Source: an uncultured Bacteroidia bacterium
GTDB taxonomy: Bacteria; Bacteroidota; Bacteroidia; Bacteroidales; F082
Length of the DNA: 64,000 nt
Reading direction: 5' to 3'
NCBI GenBank assembly: GCA_902800965.1
Contig: CADCGK010000006.1
Span: forward strand, 115,277-179,276
The notes under the pieces are model-generated. The model did not search any database. It saw only the letters and a list, made by a program, of their open reading frames with translations, and was not told the DNA's origin. The first letter of the stretch is position 1. Every line of letters begins with the position of its first letter. Positions 56,982 to 64,000 of this stretch are shown piece by piece. Position numbers and translations under genes: made by a program.

Positions 56982-57815
56982 ATCAATCACCTCCCCAATG
57001 TCCCCATCTATCACAATCGACCTGTCCTGGATTTGTTCCACAGTGAACGCCTCGCCGAGGTTGATGGTGGCGTAGGTCGCCTCGGGGTTCTTGTAAGTCA
57101 TTTGCATAAACGGTAGTTTAATGATGGTCGGGGTATTGCTCCCGATGCCAAGGTCCCAATATAGTACCCTGCCGTGTTGGTGGCTATTCACGAAATCAAG
57201 GTAACGCTGAGCCGCCTTGTGCCAGCCTTCGTCCTCCACAAAGGTGTCGTCGGAACGCAGGTTGACCTTCATGGGGCCGCCACAAACGGGGCAATGGGGA
57301 ACTAATTCTGTCGGTATTTGTAGAGACGCGCCATGGCACGTCTCTACATTTTGCGACGCAATCATTTTCCTAATGGTTTCCTCATTGTCGTATGTCTTTT
57401 GGTGACAAGGTTTTGCGCATTGGAACAGCCCATAGTCGCCTTGGGTGTAGAACAACCGTTGTTTGTCGAAGCCCGCCTTTTGGAACTGGTGATCGACATT
57501 GGTGGTAATGACGAAATAGTCCTTGTCCTTCACCAGTTCCAATAGGTTGTCGTAAACGGGTTTCGGGGCAGGCACATAGCGGTTGTAATAGATATGACGG
57601 CTCCAATACCCCCAATGTTCCTCCTCGGTCGGGAACTGATGGAACCCCGCCGTGTACATGTCGGTAAAACCGTATTTCTCGATGAAATCGGAGAAATACT
57701 TTAGGAAGCGTTCGCCAATATAGGTGAAGCCTGCCGAGGTGGAGAGGCCTGCACCTGCGCCGATGATGACGGCATCGGCTTCGAGTAAGGCTTTATGTAG
57801 TTTCTTTATTTCCAT
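56961..57815 (-). CDS. SirTM-type sirtuin (protein ADP-ribosyltransferase)
   Basis: A 284-residue sirtuin from MEIKKLHKALLEADAVIIGA. The NAD site is GAGAGLSTSAG. The catalytic segment TTNVDHQFQKAGF differs from the usual TQNxDxLH, as in class M sirtuins, which transfer ADP-ribose rather than deacetylate. Zinc ligands are CAKPCHQ and CPVCGGPM. SirTM modifies a lipoylated GcvH-like protein in Firmicutes and fungi; neither lipoate ligase nor GcvH-like gene is adjacent here. An in-frame palindrome encodes VETCHGASL just before the second zinc pair. It is followed by the macrodomain gene. Confidence 0.87.
   Translation of the reverse strand: MEIKKLHKALLEADAVIIGAGAGLSTSAGFTYIGERFLKYFSDFIEKYGFTDMYTAGFHQFPTEEEHWGYWSRHIYYNRYVPAPKPVYDNLLELVKDKDYFVITTNVDHQFQKAGFDKQRLFYTQGDYGLFQCAKPCHQKTYDNEETIRKMIASQNVETCHGASLQIPTELVPHCPVCGGPMKVNLRSDDTFVEDEGWHKAAQRYLDFVNSHQHGRVLYWDLGIGSNTPTIIKLPFMQMTYKNPEATYATINLGEAFTVEQIQDRSIVIDGDIGEVIDEIKDKR
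57320..57347. repeat. 28-bp palindrome in the SirTM gene
   Basis: GTAGAGACGCGCCA / TGGCACGTCTCTAC, palindromic apart from one position (C opposite A). In frame in the sirtuin gene. It is 600 bp from the copy in the macrodomain gene. Confidence 0.88.
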
Positions 57816-57847
57816 AAAACGAAAGCTAGTTGAATGCACAAAAAACA

Positions 57848-58672
57848 TCAAAATGAGAACTCATATCCTGCCCCTAACCAAACTCGGAAGCCGGTCTCTT
57901 TGGTGTAGGATTTCAGTATCGTCCCTTCGGCGTTAGCGTCCACTTCCTTGTCGATACAATAGTCGCCCATGAAATAAAAATTCAGGGTGCTGCTGCGGTT
58001 GAGCAGGATGTCCACGCCGAGCGAACCACGATAGCGGTTGATATAGCTACCGTTGAAGCCTCCAAGGAACCAACCCGGGTCGCCCTCCTGTACCAAACCA
58101 TCAACGGTGCCGTAGTTGATACCGTCGTAGGCGGCGTTGATGACAGGAGCGTTCAGATAGTTCCGCAACTCAAGATAAGCGTATGGCTCCACCTTGCCAA
58201 AGCCAAGGTATTTCGCAGTCAGGCGACTTTTGAGCATCAATGCGTTGGCAGGATTCTGATACACGTTGTAGTCGCCGGTGCGATGGGTGAGTTGCATCCG
58301 CTCCTTGAGCGAAAGGTTCCAGTTACCATACTTTAGCGTGCCTTTCACGTCGATCATAAAACGGTGACGGGCGTTCTTGAAGGCATTGGAGCTGGAACTG
58401 TACCCGTTGATAAGGGCGTAGCCAGCGCCAATCTTAATATTCGGGTGTATCTTGTAGTTGAGGCTGAGGGTGCTCTGCAAACGGTCGAAAGCCCCGAAGT
58501 TGTTGTCAAAACGCACCTCCTCTTCAAGGGAGACGTGCAACCTCCTGACAATCTTCTTGTCTATAGTAAAGGAAATCCTTCCGCCGAATTCCGGATCAAG
58601 GGCGACATCGGTCTGGGCTGTTGCTAACATAGGAAAAAACAGTCCCAATAATATGATAATCCAATATCTCAT
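57848..58672 (-). CDS. DUF2490-family outer membrane beta-barrel
   Basis: A 274-residue protein with a signal peptide (MRYWIIILLGLFFPMLATAQ). It has alternating amphipathic strands (HVSLEEEVRFDNNFGAFDRL; YKIHPNIKIGAGYALINGYS; NWNLSLKERMQLTHRTGDY) and ends with an aromatic strand YEFSF, the outer membrane barrel signature. The start codon lies in a heptamer repeat (see 58673-58712). Function unknown. Confidence 0.8.
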   Translation of the reverse strand: MRYWIIILLGLFFPMLATAQTDVALDPEFGGRISFTIDKKIVRRLHVSLEEEVRFDNNFGAFDRLQSTLSLNYKIHPNIKIGAGYALINGYSSSSNAFKNARHRFMIDVKGTLKYGNWNLSLKERMQLTHRTGDYNVYQNPANALMLKSRLTAKYLGFGKVEPYAYLELRNYLNAPVINAAYDGINYGTVDGLVQEGDPGWFLGGFNGSYINRYRGSLGVDILLNRSSTLNFYFMGDYCIDKEVDANAEGTILKSYTKETGFRVWLGAGYEFSF

Positions 58673-58712
58673 ATCTTTTATCTTTTATCTCTTATCTCTT
58701 ATCTTTTATCTC
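58673..58712. repeat. Tandem heptanucleotide repeat (AGATAAR unit) before the DUF2490 gene
   Basis: On the minus strand: AGATAAA, AGATAAG, AGATAAG, AGATAAA, AGATATG, AGATATT. The ATG of the DUF2490 gene (58672) is made by the AGATATG unit, and the last bases of the array follow the stop of the carbohydrate-binding lipoprotein. It uses the same unit as the array at 56937. Confidence 0.85.
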
Positions 58713-60279
58713 AAAACGGACCATGTCCTCCACCACCCGGTCCTCCTCCGCCACCATTGCCTCCAGTATAGGATGACAGGCTGACTGAAGAACCGCCGCT
58801 GACAGAAGTGTCATTATACAATAAACCTTCAAAATAACTTGTGCCGCCACTGACCGTAACGCCCGATGAAAGCGCAGGTGTTGATGCACCCGATACCACC
58901 AATGGCGTACCACCGCTCGAAGGCGTCTTGAAAGCGTAAACCGTGGAGCCAACGGTCAACGCATACCAAGTGTTCTGCGACCAGGAAGAAGCCGAATAGC
59001 AGCTTTGCGTCAGCGATGATCCACTTTCCAGTCCGCCTATGGCGATAAGTGTGCCACCTTCCACATAGAGCTTGTAACCGCCTTCGGTGTTGGCATCGAC
59101 AGCCACTTCGGGTGAGCTCGAGCTGATGGTATACACCACGCCGCCTTTGATGTAGCAGTTGCCGTTGGCATCGAGGCCGTCGTTGCCTGCTGAGTGACCG
59201 CAGACATAGCCTCCGCTGATGGTGAATTCACTAGCCGAGTTAATGGCATCATCAGACTGCGAGTAGCTGTAAACCATGCCGTCACTGATGGTAATCGTGC
59301 CCTTCGACTCTATGCCTTCATGCGCAGTAGCTTTGACGACAAGGCTGCCACCCGTGATGCTGAGGTTGCCATCGAACTTGATACCTTTGGCACTCACGCC
59401 GTCTGAACTGCTTTGTCCACCTCCATGAAAACCTCCGCCTCCTCCCGAAGAGCCGTAATTGCTTCCTGTGACGGTCACATTGACGATGCCGCCACGAAAG
59501 ATGCCATAACCGTCACAGCTGATGCCCTTGGCGCCGGTACCGCTGCTGGTGAGACGAAGCGTGCCACCTGTCACCTTGATATAGTCGTTGGCCTTCAGAC
59601 AGGCGGGTTTCAGGGTGTCGCTGCCACTGACTGTAGCTGATGTGGTGGTGTTCACCGTGATGGTTCCTTCCATGACGTGCAGGTAGTCGTCACTGACAAT
59701 GCCGCTCTTGCCTGAGGCCTCAACAGCCAAGCTTCCGGTGCCGCTGAAGACTAGCTGGCCTTCGCTAAACAGCGCTGCCTTCTCATCCTCAGCGGAAGGG
59801 GTGTCGATGTAGGAAGTGCCGTCGGCCAAGGAGTTCGTTCCTTTGAGTACGACGAAAGTTCGCTTGCCTTTGTTGGGTGCCGCGGTCGGACCTTGTATGT
59901 TGATAGCTGCACCGTTGGTGTTAGTGAGGTTCACTCCGTTGAGAGTGATGCCCTGTTTGCTGCCACTATATAGCTTGAAATAGCCGTCGGCAGCAGTGCC
60001 GCTAAGCTCATACATCACATGCTCTTCGCCTGCATAGACGATGGTCACGTCATTACCATTGATTGTCACCGAGAAATCATCGGTTGCTCCAGTAACAATG
60101 GCACTGCCATTATCATGGTAGGCTACATAAACAGTTTGTGTGAAAGTGGTGCCAGCGATGTCATCGTTCACATCATCCGAAGTGGCAATCATGGCAACGC
60201 TGACGATGTTGTCCTTTTGGCAACTTGCAAATAACATTGCAAGCAAGACAAATAACAAGTGATTTAAGAATGGTTTCAT
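58711..60279 (-). CDS. Carbohydrate-binding domain lipoprotein (DUF4353-like)
   Basis: A 522-residue lipoprotein from MKPFLNHLLFVLLAMLFASC. Repeated beta-solenoid turns ('GTNSLADGTSYIDTP', 'GTITVNTTTSATVSG', 'GTITISDGMVYSYSQSDDAI', 'GGYVCGHSAGNDGLDANGNC') fit a right-handed beta-helix of the carbohydrate-binding DUF4353 type. It has two glycine-rich stretches (about 292-305 and the C-terminal GGNGGGGGPGGGG). Probably on the outer face of the cell. Role in glycan binding is inferred from the family. Confidence 0.8.
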   Translation of the reverse strand: MKPFLNHLLFVLLAMLFASCQKDNIVSVAMIATSDDVNDDIAGTTFTQTVYVAYHDNGSAIVTGATDDFSVTINGNDVTIVYAGEEHVMYELSGTAADGYFKLYSGSKQGITLNGVNLTNTNGAAINIQGPTAAPNKGKRTFVVLKGTNSLADGTSYIDTPSAEDEKAALFSEGQLVFSGTGSLAVEASGKSGIVSDDYLHVMEGTITVNTTTSATVSGSDTLKPACLKANDYIKVTGGTLRLTSSGTGAKGISCDGYGIFRGGIVNVTVTGSNYGSSGGGGGFHGGGQSSSDGVSAKGIKFDGNLSITGGSLVVKATAHEGIESKGTITISDGMVYSYSQSDDAINSASEFTISGGYVCGHSAGNDGLDANGNCYIKGGVVYTISSSSPEVAVDANTEGGYKLYVEGGTLIAIGGLESGSSLTQSCYSASSWSQNTWYALTVGSTVYAFKTPSSGGTPLVVSGASTPALSSGVTVSGGTSYFEGLLYNDTSVSGGSSVSLSSYTGGNGGGGGPGGGGHGPF

Positions 60280-60369
60280 CTTCTTATTCTTATTCCATAT
60301 TAACATCAAATCAAGGTGTTTTATTATTCCAAGAAAGTCAAAAAATCGCCGAGGCAAAGAGGCGTTTTT

Positions 60370-61146
60370 CTATCCCATCACCACATCCAAAACCATCATC
60401 AGCACAAAACCTATGGCAAAACCAATGGTGCTGAGGTTGGAATGTTCGCCCGATGAAGCCTCGGGAATCAATTCCTCGACGACCACGTAGCACATGGCAC
60501 CTGCAGCGAAGGCGAGCATGTAGGGTAGGATAGGGGTGAGCCACGCGGCCAACAATACCACAGCCAAACCGCCCAGTGGTTCAACCACTCCACTCAAGCT
60601 GCCGATGAGGAAAGACTTCGCCTTGCTGTTGCCCTCGGCACACATAGGCATGGAGATGATGGCCCCTTCGGGGATGTTTTGGATGGCGATGCCGAGTGAA
60701 ACCGCCACGGCACTGGCCAAACTAACACTTTCGGCACCTTGCGACGCAGCGGCAAACACCACACCCACCGCCATGCCCTCGGGCAGGTTGTGGAGGGTGA
60801 CGGCCAAAGCCAACATCGCCGTACGGGAGAGTTTGGAACGCGGTCCCTCGGGTTGATCAGTACCTAAGTGCAGGTGAGGTGTGAGCTCGTCCAAAAGAAG
60901 CAAGAAACCGACACCCGCAAGGAAACCTATTGCAGCAGGCAATACAGCCCATCCGCCACTTTCCGACCGCATCTCAATAGCAGGGATGAGCAACGACCAA
61001 ACCGAGGCGGCTATCATCACACCCGAAGCAAAGCCCAACAGCGACTTCTGCAACCTCGGCGACATGTCTTTCTTCATGAAAAAGACGAAGGCCGCACCGA
61101 GCATGGTGCCTAATAAGGGGATTAATAAACCAATGGTGATGCCCAT
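60370..61146 (-). CDS. ZIP-family divalent metal transporter
   Basis: A 258-residue membrane protein with eight predicted segments and the ZIP motifs ALAVTLHNLPEGMAVGVVFA (segment 4) and GIAIQNIPEGAIISMPMCAE (segment 5), which hold the metal-binding His and Glu. It imports zinc or other divalent ions (ZupT/GufA type). It is divergent from a decayed Crp/Fnr gene; the two promoter boxes lie within 30 bp. Confidence 0.92.
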   Translation of the reverse strand: MGITIGLLIPLLGTMLGAAFVFFMKKDMSPRLQKSLLGFASGVMIAASVWSLLIPAIEMRSESGGWAVLPAAIGFLAGVGFLLLLDELTPHLHLGTDQPEGPRSKLSRTAMLALAVTLHNLPEGMAVGVVFAAASQGAESVSLASAVAVSLGIAIQNIPEGAIISMPMCAEGNSKAKSFLIGSLSGVVEPLGGLAVVLLAAWLTPILPYMLAFAAGAMCYVVVEELIPEASSGEHSNLSTIGFAIGFVLMMVLDVVMG

Positions 61147-61172
61147 AATGGTAGTAATAACAGTTTAGACTG

Positions 61173-61180
61173 CAAAGGTA
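61173..61180 (-). promoter_or_regulatory. TACCTTTG promoter box of the ZIP transporter
   Basis: TAnnTTTG box 27 bp upstream of the ATG at 61146. Confidence 0.7.
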
Positions 61181-61194
61181 GGCACTTTTTTCCT

Positions 61195-61202
61195 TATTTT
61201 TG
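61195..61202 (+). promoter_or_regulatory. TATTTTTG promoter box of the Crp/Fnr gene
   Basis: TAnnTTTG box 20 bp upstream of the original ATG at 61222. It overlaps the divergent ZIP promoter region, so either polymerase could hinder the other. Confidence 0.7.
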
Positions 61203-61221
61203 CGCTGAAAAAAACACTGTT

Positions 61222-61751
61222 ATGGAAGAACTGAAACGTGTCAAACTCTTTGCAGGATGCAGCGATGAATCCTTGGAGGTGCGCTGATGGTGCTTGTCGA
61301 AGGTCAAGCCGAGGCACGAATGATGGGTGAGGAAGGCCGTGAGGTGCTCGTCGACCACCTGAAAGCCCCAATGTTGCTGGCTCCAGCGTTTCTGTTTGCC
61401 AACAATAATGTTGTCCCTGTGGAAGTCACCGCCCTCACTGATTGCGTAGTGTGGCACATCAACCGCGAAGCCTTCTTCGAGTTTATGCAGCAGGAGCCGA
61501 CCGTATTGCGTTCCTTCCTTGAAGTCCTTTCCGAGCGAGGCCGTTTCCTGAGTCGCAAGATGCGCACCTTCGCCGTCAACAGCCTTCGCAACCGTGTCAT
61601 CGAATACCTCGAAGCCAATGGCAGCATCACTTCCGTGGCCGCCGCTGCTGAACAACTTGGTGCGACAAGACCCTCGCTCAGCCGCGTGCTTTCGGAAATG
61701 GTGAGCGAGGGAGTGATTGTTAAGGATGGAAAAGGGTATGGGAAACGGTAG
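61222..61751 (+). pseudogene. Crp/Fnr-family regulator with internal deletion and frameshift (HcpR-like)
   Basis: The promoter-proximal ATG begins MEELKRVKLFAGCSDESLEV, a normal Crp/Fnr start, but meets TGA after 21 codons. In the next frame the protein resumes at LMVLVEGQAEARMMGEEGRE and continues to an intact winged helix (SVAAAAEQLGATRPSLSRVL). About 28 codons of the sensor barrel are missing between the parts. A restart at 61287 could give a 154-residue fragment with dimer helix and DNA-binding domain. Proximity to hcp suggests it was an HcpR-type nitrosative stress regulator. Confidence 0.8.
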
Positions 61752-61775
61752 GTTGTGAAAAACCAAAAAAAGTTG

Positions 61776-61783
61776 TACCTTTG
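61776..61783 (+). promoter_or_regulatory. TACCTTTG promoter with -33 TTG
   Basis: TTG at 61753-61755, a 20-bp spacer, then TAnnTTTG. It should drive the short ORF at 61804 and the nuclease-like gene at 61930. Confidence 0.7.
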
Positions 61784-61803
61784 TCGATATTTTCAATCCC
61801 TTT

Positions 61804-61896
61804 ATGGATAAAAACATCAAATGGCTGAAAGATAACGGAATCATCCAGCATGTTGGCCCTGCCAAAGGCGGACGGTGGGAGGTGATTGGGAAATAA
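61804..61896 (+). pseudogene. Relic: winged-helix tail of a regulator
   Basis: A 30-codon ORF (WLKDNGIIQHVGPAKGGRWE) with the 'xNGxIxxVGPxKGGxW' ending common to the C-terminal winged helix of AlbA_2/Fic-type proteins. Everything before it is gone, and a promoter lies just upstream. It could be translated as a small peptide, but is best read as a relic. Confidence 0.45.
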
Positions 61897-61929
61897 ACGA
61901 ATAATAAAAACAGACACCCTCATACTTAT

Positions 61930-62712
61930 ATGGAACTTTTATTTCGTAAAACTAAAATTCAGAAATTAGATTTCATCCTTTCTTCTTGTCCAGATAAGGA
62001 GAAAGAAGATTTGTATGTTGCCTATCAATTTGTTAAAGAATTGTTTTGCAGAGTATGTAAACGTACGTTGTTATATGGTGACAACAAATACAATATTGTG
62101 GATTATCCTTTCCTGTATAGGGAAAGGCAATTAGACTCAGTTGTACTACCTGTGATTTCTGAATTATGTCATGGATTCGTATTAGCTGAATATCCAGTTG
62201 TGAGAGATAGTAACCTAAAGGGATACGAAAAAGATAATTCCAAAGGAAGGATAGATTATTGGTGCATTTATAAGGATTATAGTTTCGTCATCGAAATGAA
62301 ACATAGTTATGACGCATTTATGACGGATACAACGAATACAAGACTTATCCAAAGATGGAAAACAATGAATGTTAGTCAACTACAAGACATTCGAAAAGAG
62401 GTTAAACATTTTGAAGAGAGAACCAAAGGATTAATCAGATTAGGATTGCATTTTATCACACCATATTGCGATAAAGCCAGAAGTATGAATGATGTAGATT
62501 GTTTTGTAAAGAAACAAAAAGACATACTAGAAAGACTTTATAAAGATGTTAGCAGTTCGAAACCCAAAATAACTACACCAAGTTTTATGGCAAGTTGGTC
62601 TCTTCCTAAAAATGAAAAATATTTTGAGGTATTCTATCAGGGAACATATCCTGGTCTATTGCTTTTAGGGAAGTTTTTCCCTTCCATTCAACATGATGGA
62701 TGCCTGAAATGA
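61930..62712 (+). CDS. Hypothetical protein with PD-(D/E)XK nuclease-like motif
   Basis: A 260-residue AT-rich protein. The segment SKGRIDYWCIYKDYSFVIEM plus KHS gives Asp109, Glu122 and Lys124 in the D-(12)-E-x-K layout of PD-(D/E)XK nucleases; an acidic residue upstream (Glu87 in VLAEYPVV) may complete it. The rest is alpha/beta with conserved aromatics. Function unknown. Its base composition is unlike the neighbouring genes, which suggests horizontal acquisition. Confidence 0.6.
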   Translation: MELLFRKTKIQKLDFILSSCPDKEKEDLYVAYQFVKELFCRVCKRTLLYGDNKYNIVDYPFLYRERQLDSVVLPVISELCHGFVLAEYPVVRDSNLKGYEKDNSKGRIDYWCIYKDYSFVIEMKHSYDAFMTDTTNTRLIQRWKTMNVSQLQDIRKEVKHFEERTKGLIRLGLHFITPYCDKARSMNDVDCFVKKQKDILERLYKDVSSSKPKITTPSFMASWSLPKNEKYFEVFYQGTYPGLLLLGKFFPSIQHDGCLK

Positions 62713-62777
62713 TTACACATTTTTTCTTAAACAAACTAACATGCAGAATGGCGAAAAAGCCCAACACCGCTTTGCAC

Positions 62778-62812
62778 CATTCCGCATTCTTCATTCATCA
62801 TTCCGCATTCTA
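62778..62812. repeat. Tandem heptanucleotide repeat (CATTCNN unit) at the end of hcp
   Basis: Five units: CATTCCG, CATTCTT, CATTCAT, CATTCCG, CATTCTA. The last unit forms the hcp stop codon (62810-62812, TAG on the minus strand). Confidence 0.85.
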
Positions 62813-64000
62813 CAGGATCCCAAACCTCTTCATATCCTCCTCCACAGTACTAATCCCGCCAATGCCGAAGTTCTCGACCAAGACTTTGGCCACATTTGGT
62901 GAAAGGAAAGCAGGCAAGGTCGGACCAAGGTGGATGTTCTTCACACCGAGGCTGAGCAGGGCTAATAGCACGATGACAGCCTTTTGTTCGTACCAGGCGA
63001 TGTTATAGGCTATGGGCAGTTGGTTTACATCATCCAAGCCGAACACTTCCTTCAGTTTCAATGCGATGAGTGCCAGTGAGTAACTGTCGTTGCATTGGCC
63101 AGCATCCAACACGCGCGGAATGCCGTTGATGTCACCGAGGGCGAGTTTATTGTACTTGTACTTGGCGCAGCCTGCTGTGAGGATGACGCAGTCCTTGGGC
63201 AATGCCTGTGCGAAGTCAGTGTAATACTGGCGGCTCTTCATGCGACCGTCACAGCCCGCCATCACCACAAACTTACGGATGGCACCGCTTTTCACGGCCT
63301 CTACTACCTTGTCGGCAAGGGCAAACACCTGCTCGTGGGCAAAACCACCTTAATTTCACTGAAATCCTTTTTGCCGTTGGCATCAGCGGGGATGTGCTTC
63401 CAACCCGGGAAACCTGTGCTGTTGGTGGTGAAAACGCGGTCTTTGTAGGTTGCATTAGAGGTCGGCGGCACGATGCAGTTGGTGGTGAACAGAATGGGAC
63501 CGTTGAAGGCTTCAAACTCCTCGCGTTGCTTCCACCAAGCGTTGCCGTAGTTGCCTTTCAAGTGGCTGTATTTCTTTAGTTTGGGGTAATAATGTGCAGG
63601 TAACATCTCGCTATGTGTGTAGATGTCGATGCCAGCGTCCTTGCTTTGTTCCAAAAGTTGCTCAATGTCGTTGAGGTCGTGGCCGCTGATGAGGATGCCC
63701 GGACGGTTGCCCACGCCAATATTCACCTCGGTGATTTCGGGATCGCCGTAAGCGGTCGTATTGGCTTTATCGAGTAGTGCCATCGCTTTCACGCCCCATT
63801 CGCCTGTTTTCAGGACAAGAGCGGTAAGTTCGTTGGCATCGTTGCAGGTCGCCAATTGTCCCAGGGTTTGCAGGATGAACTCATTGATGTCGTTGTCCAC
63901 CTGACCAAGGCGAGCGGCGTGTTCCAAGTAGGCGGCCATACCTTTGAGGCCGTACATGGTCAACTCTTTCAATGAGCGGATGTCCTCGTTGGTTTCGGCA
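62810..64000 (-). pseudogene. hcp: Hybrid cluster protein (hydroxylamine reductase) gene broken by deletion/frameshift, 5' partial
   Basis: The upstream part (from the window edge to about 63350) gives [28 protein letters not shown] and [11 protein letters not shown], normal Hcp sequence. In a different frame the rest follows: [37 protein letters not shown] and [10 protein letters not shown]. About 18-20 residues between DFSEI and GGFAHEQ are lost, with a frame change. All four visible hybrid-cluster cysteines lie outside the gap. Hcp detoxifies NO and hydroxylamine. A sequencing error cannot be excluded, but a pure base error would not lose 18 residues. Confidence 0.83.

Noticed and set aside
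59400..59460. Gly-rich coding stretch as a further tandem repeat array
   Set aside because: The codons vary and no fixed DNA period is visible; it is ordinary low-complexity protein.

Overview
The window is a dense, roughly half-GC segment of a Bacteroidales (phylum Bacteroidota) chromosome; genus cannot be fixed from sequence alone. The evidence is three long surface proteins with C-terminal type IX secretion (T9SS) sorting domains, about two dozen TAnnTTTG promoter boxes, near-absence of Shine-Dalgarno sites, many short lipoproteins, and families typical of the order (DUF4465, BspA-like LRR, ClbS/DfsB, DUF2490, DUF4369-TlpA, cyclophilin-like lipoproteins).

Layout. 0-16 kb: end of an ApbE-like gene, an RluE-type pseudouridine synthase, a TerB/Sel1 protein, then two transcripts that each begin with a cobalamin riboswitch. 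One leads to a 1565-residue fibronectin/jelly-roll T9SS protein; the other to CoA transferase, MarC and a beta-helix T9SS protein. An AspT-like half transporter and tRNA-Lys(CTT) lie nearby. 16-32 kb: a redox and detoxification neighbourhood of flavodoxins, glutathione peroxidase, CMD-cupin, hydrolases, flavin reductase, DUF362 lipoprotein and two divergently transcribed AraC regulators. 32-40.7 kb: BspA-like T9SS protein, a duplicated and reciprocally decayed glycosyltransferase pair, acyl-ACP thioesterase, SDR, third AraC regulator and xpt. 40.4-46.6 kb: an AT-rich accessory island with gene relics, a nonsense-interrupted 5'-nucleotidase, and a divergent module of AbiH facing two membrane proteins plus an unusual LRR-AAA+ ATPase. 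46.6-61 kb: MATE and PhzF genes, an acyl ligase/ACP/acyltransferase operon that resembles part of bacterial ceramide synthesis, a pepsin-like PDZ protease, TlpA and NapH-like redox genes, a macrodomain/SirTM sirtuin pair, an outer membrane protein, a carbohydrate-binding lipoprotein and a ZIP transporter. 61-64 kb: a Crp/Fnr regulator and a hybrid cluster protein gene (hcp), both broken by deletions, flank a small AT-rich gene with a PD-(D/E)XK-like motif.

Two kinds of repeat recur outside normal features. Tandem heptanucleotide repeats with a different unit at each site occur at six or more places, mostly at gene ends or junctions. A 28-bp palindrome of the type GTAGAGACG..CGTCTCTAC sits in frame inside three protein-coding genes. 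Gene decay is a theme: relic tails of xpt, a glycosyltransferase and a DUF362 gene can be recognised next to intact or truncated paralogues.

The candidate for a new system is the divergent AbiH / membrane protein / LRR-AAA+ module at 41.4-46.3 kb. No homology search was possible; all family names rest on motif recognition.
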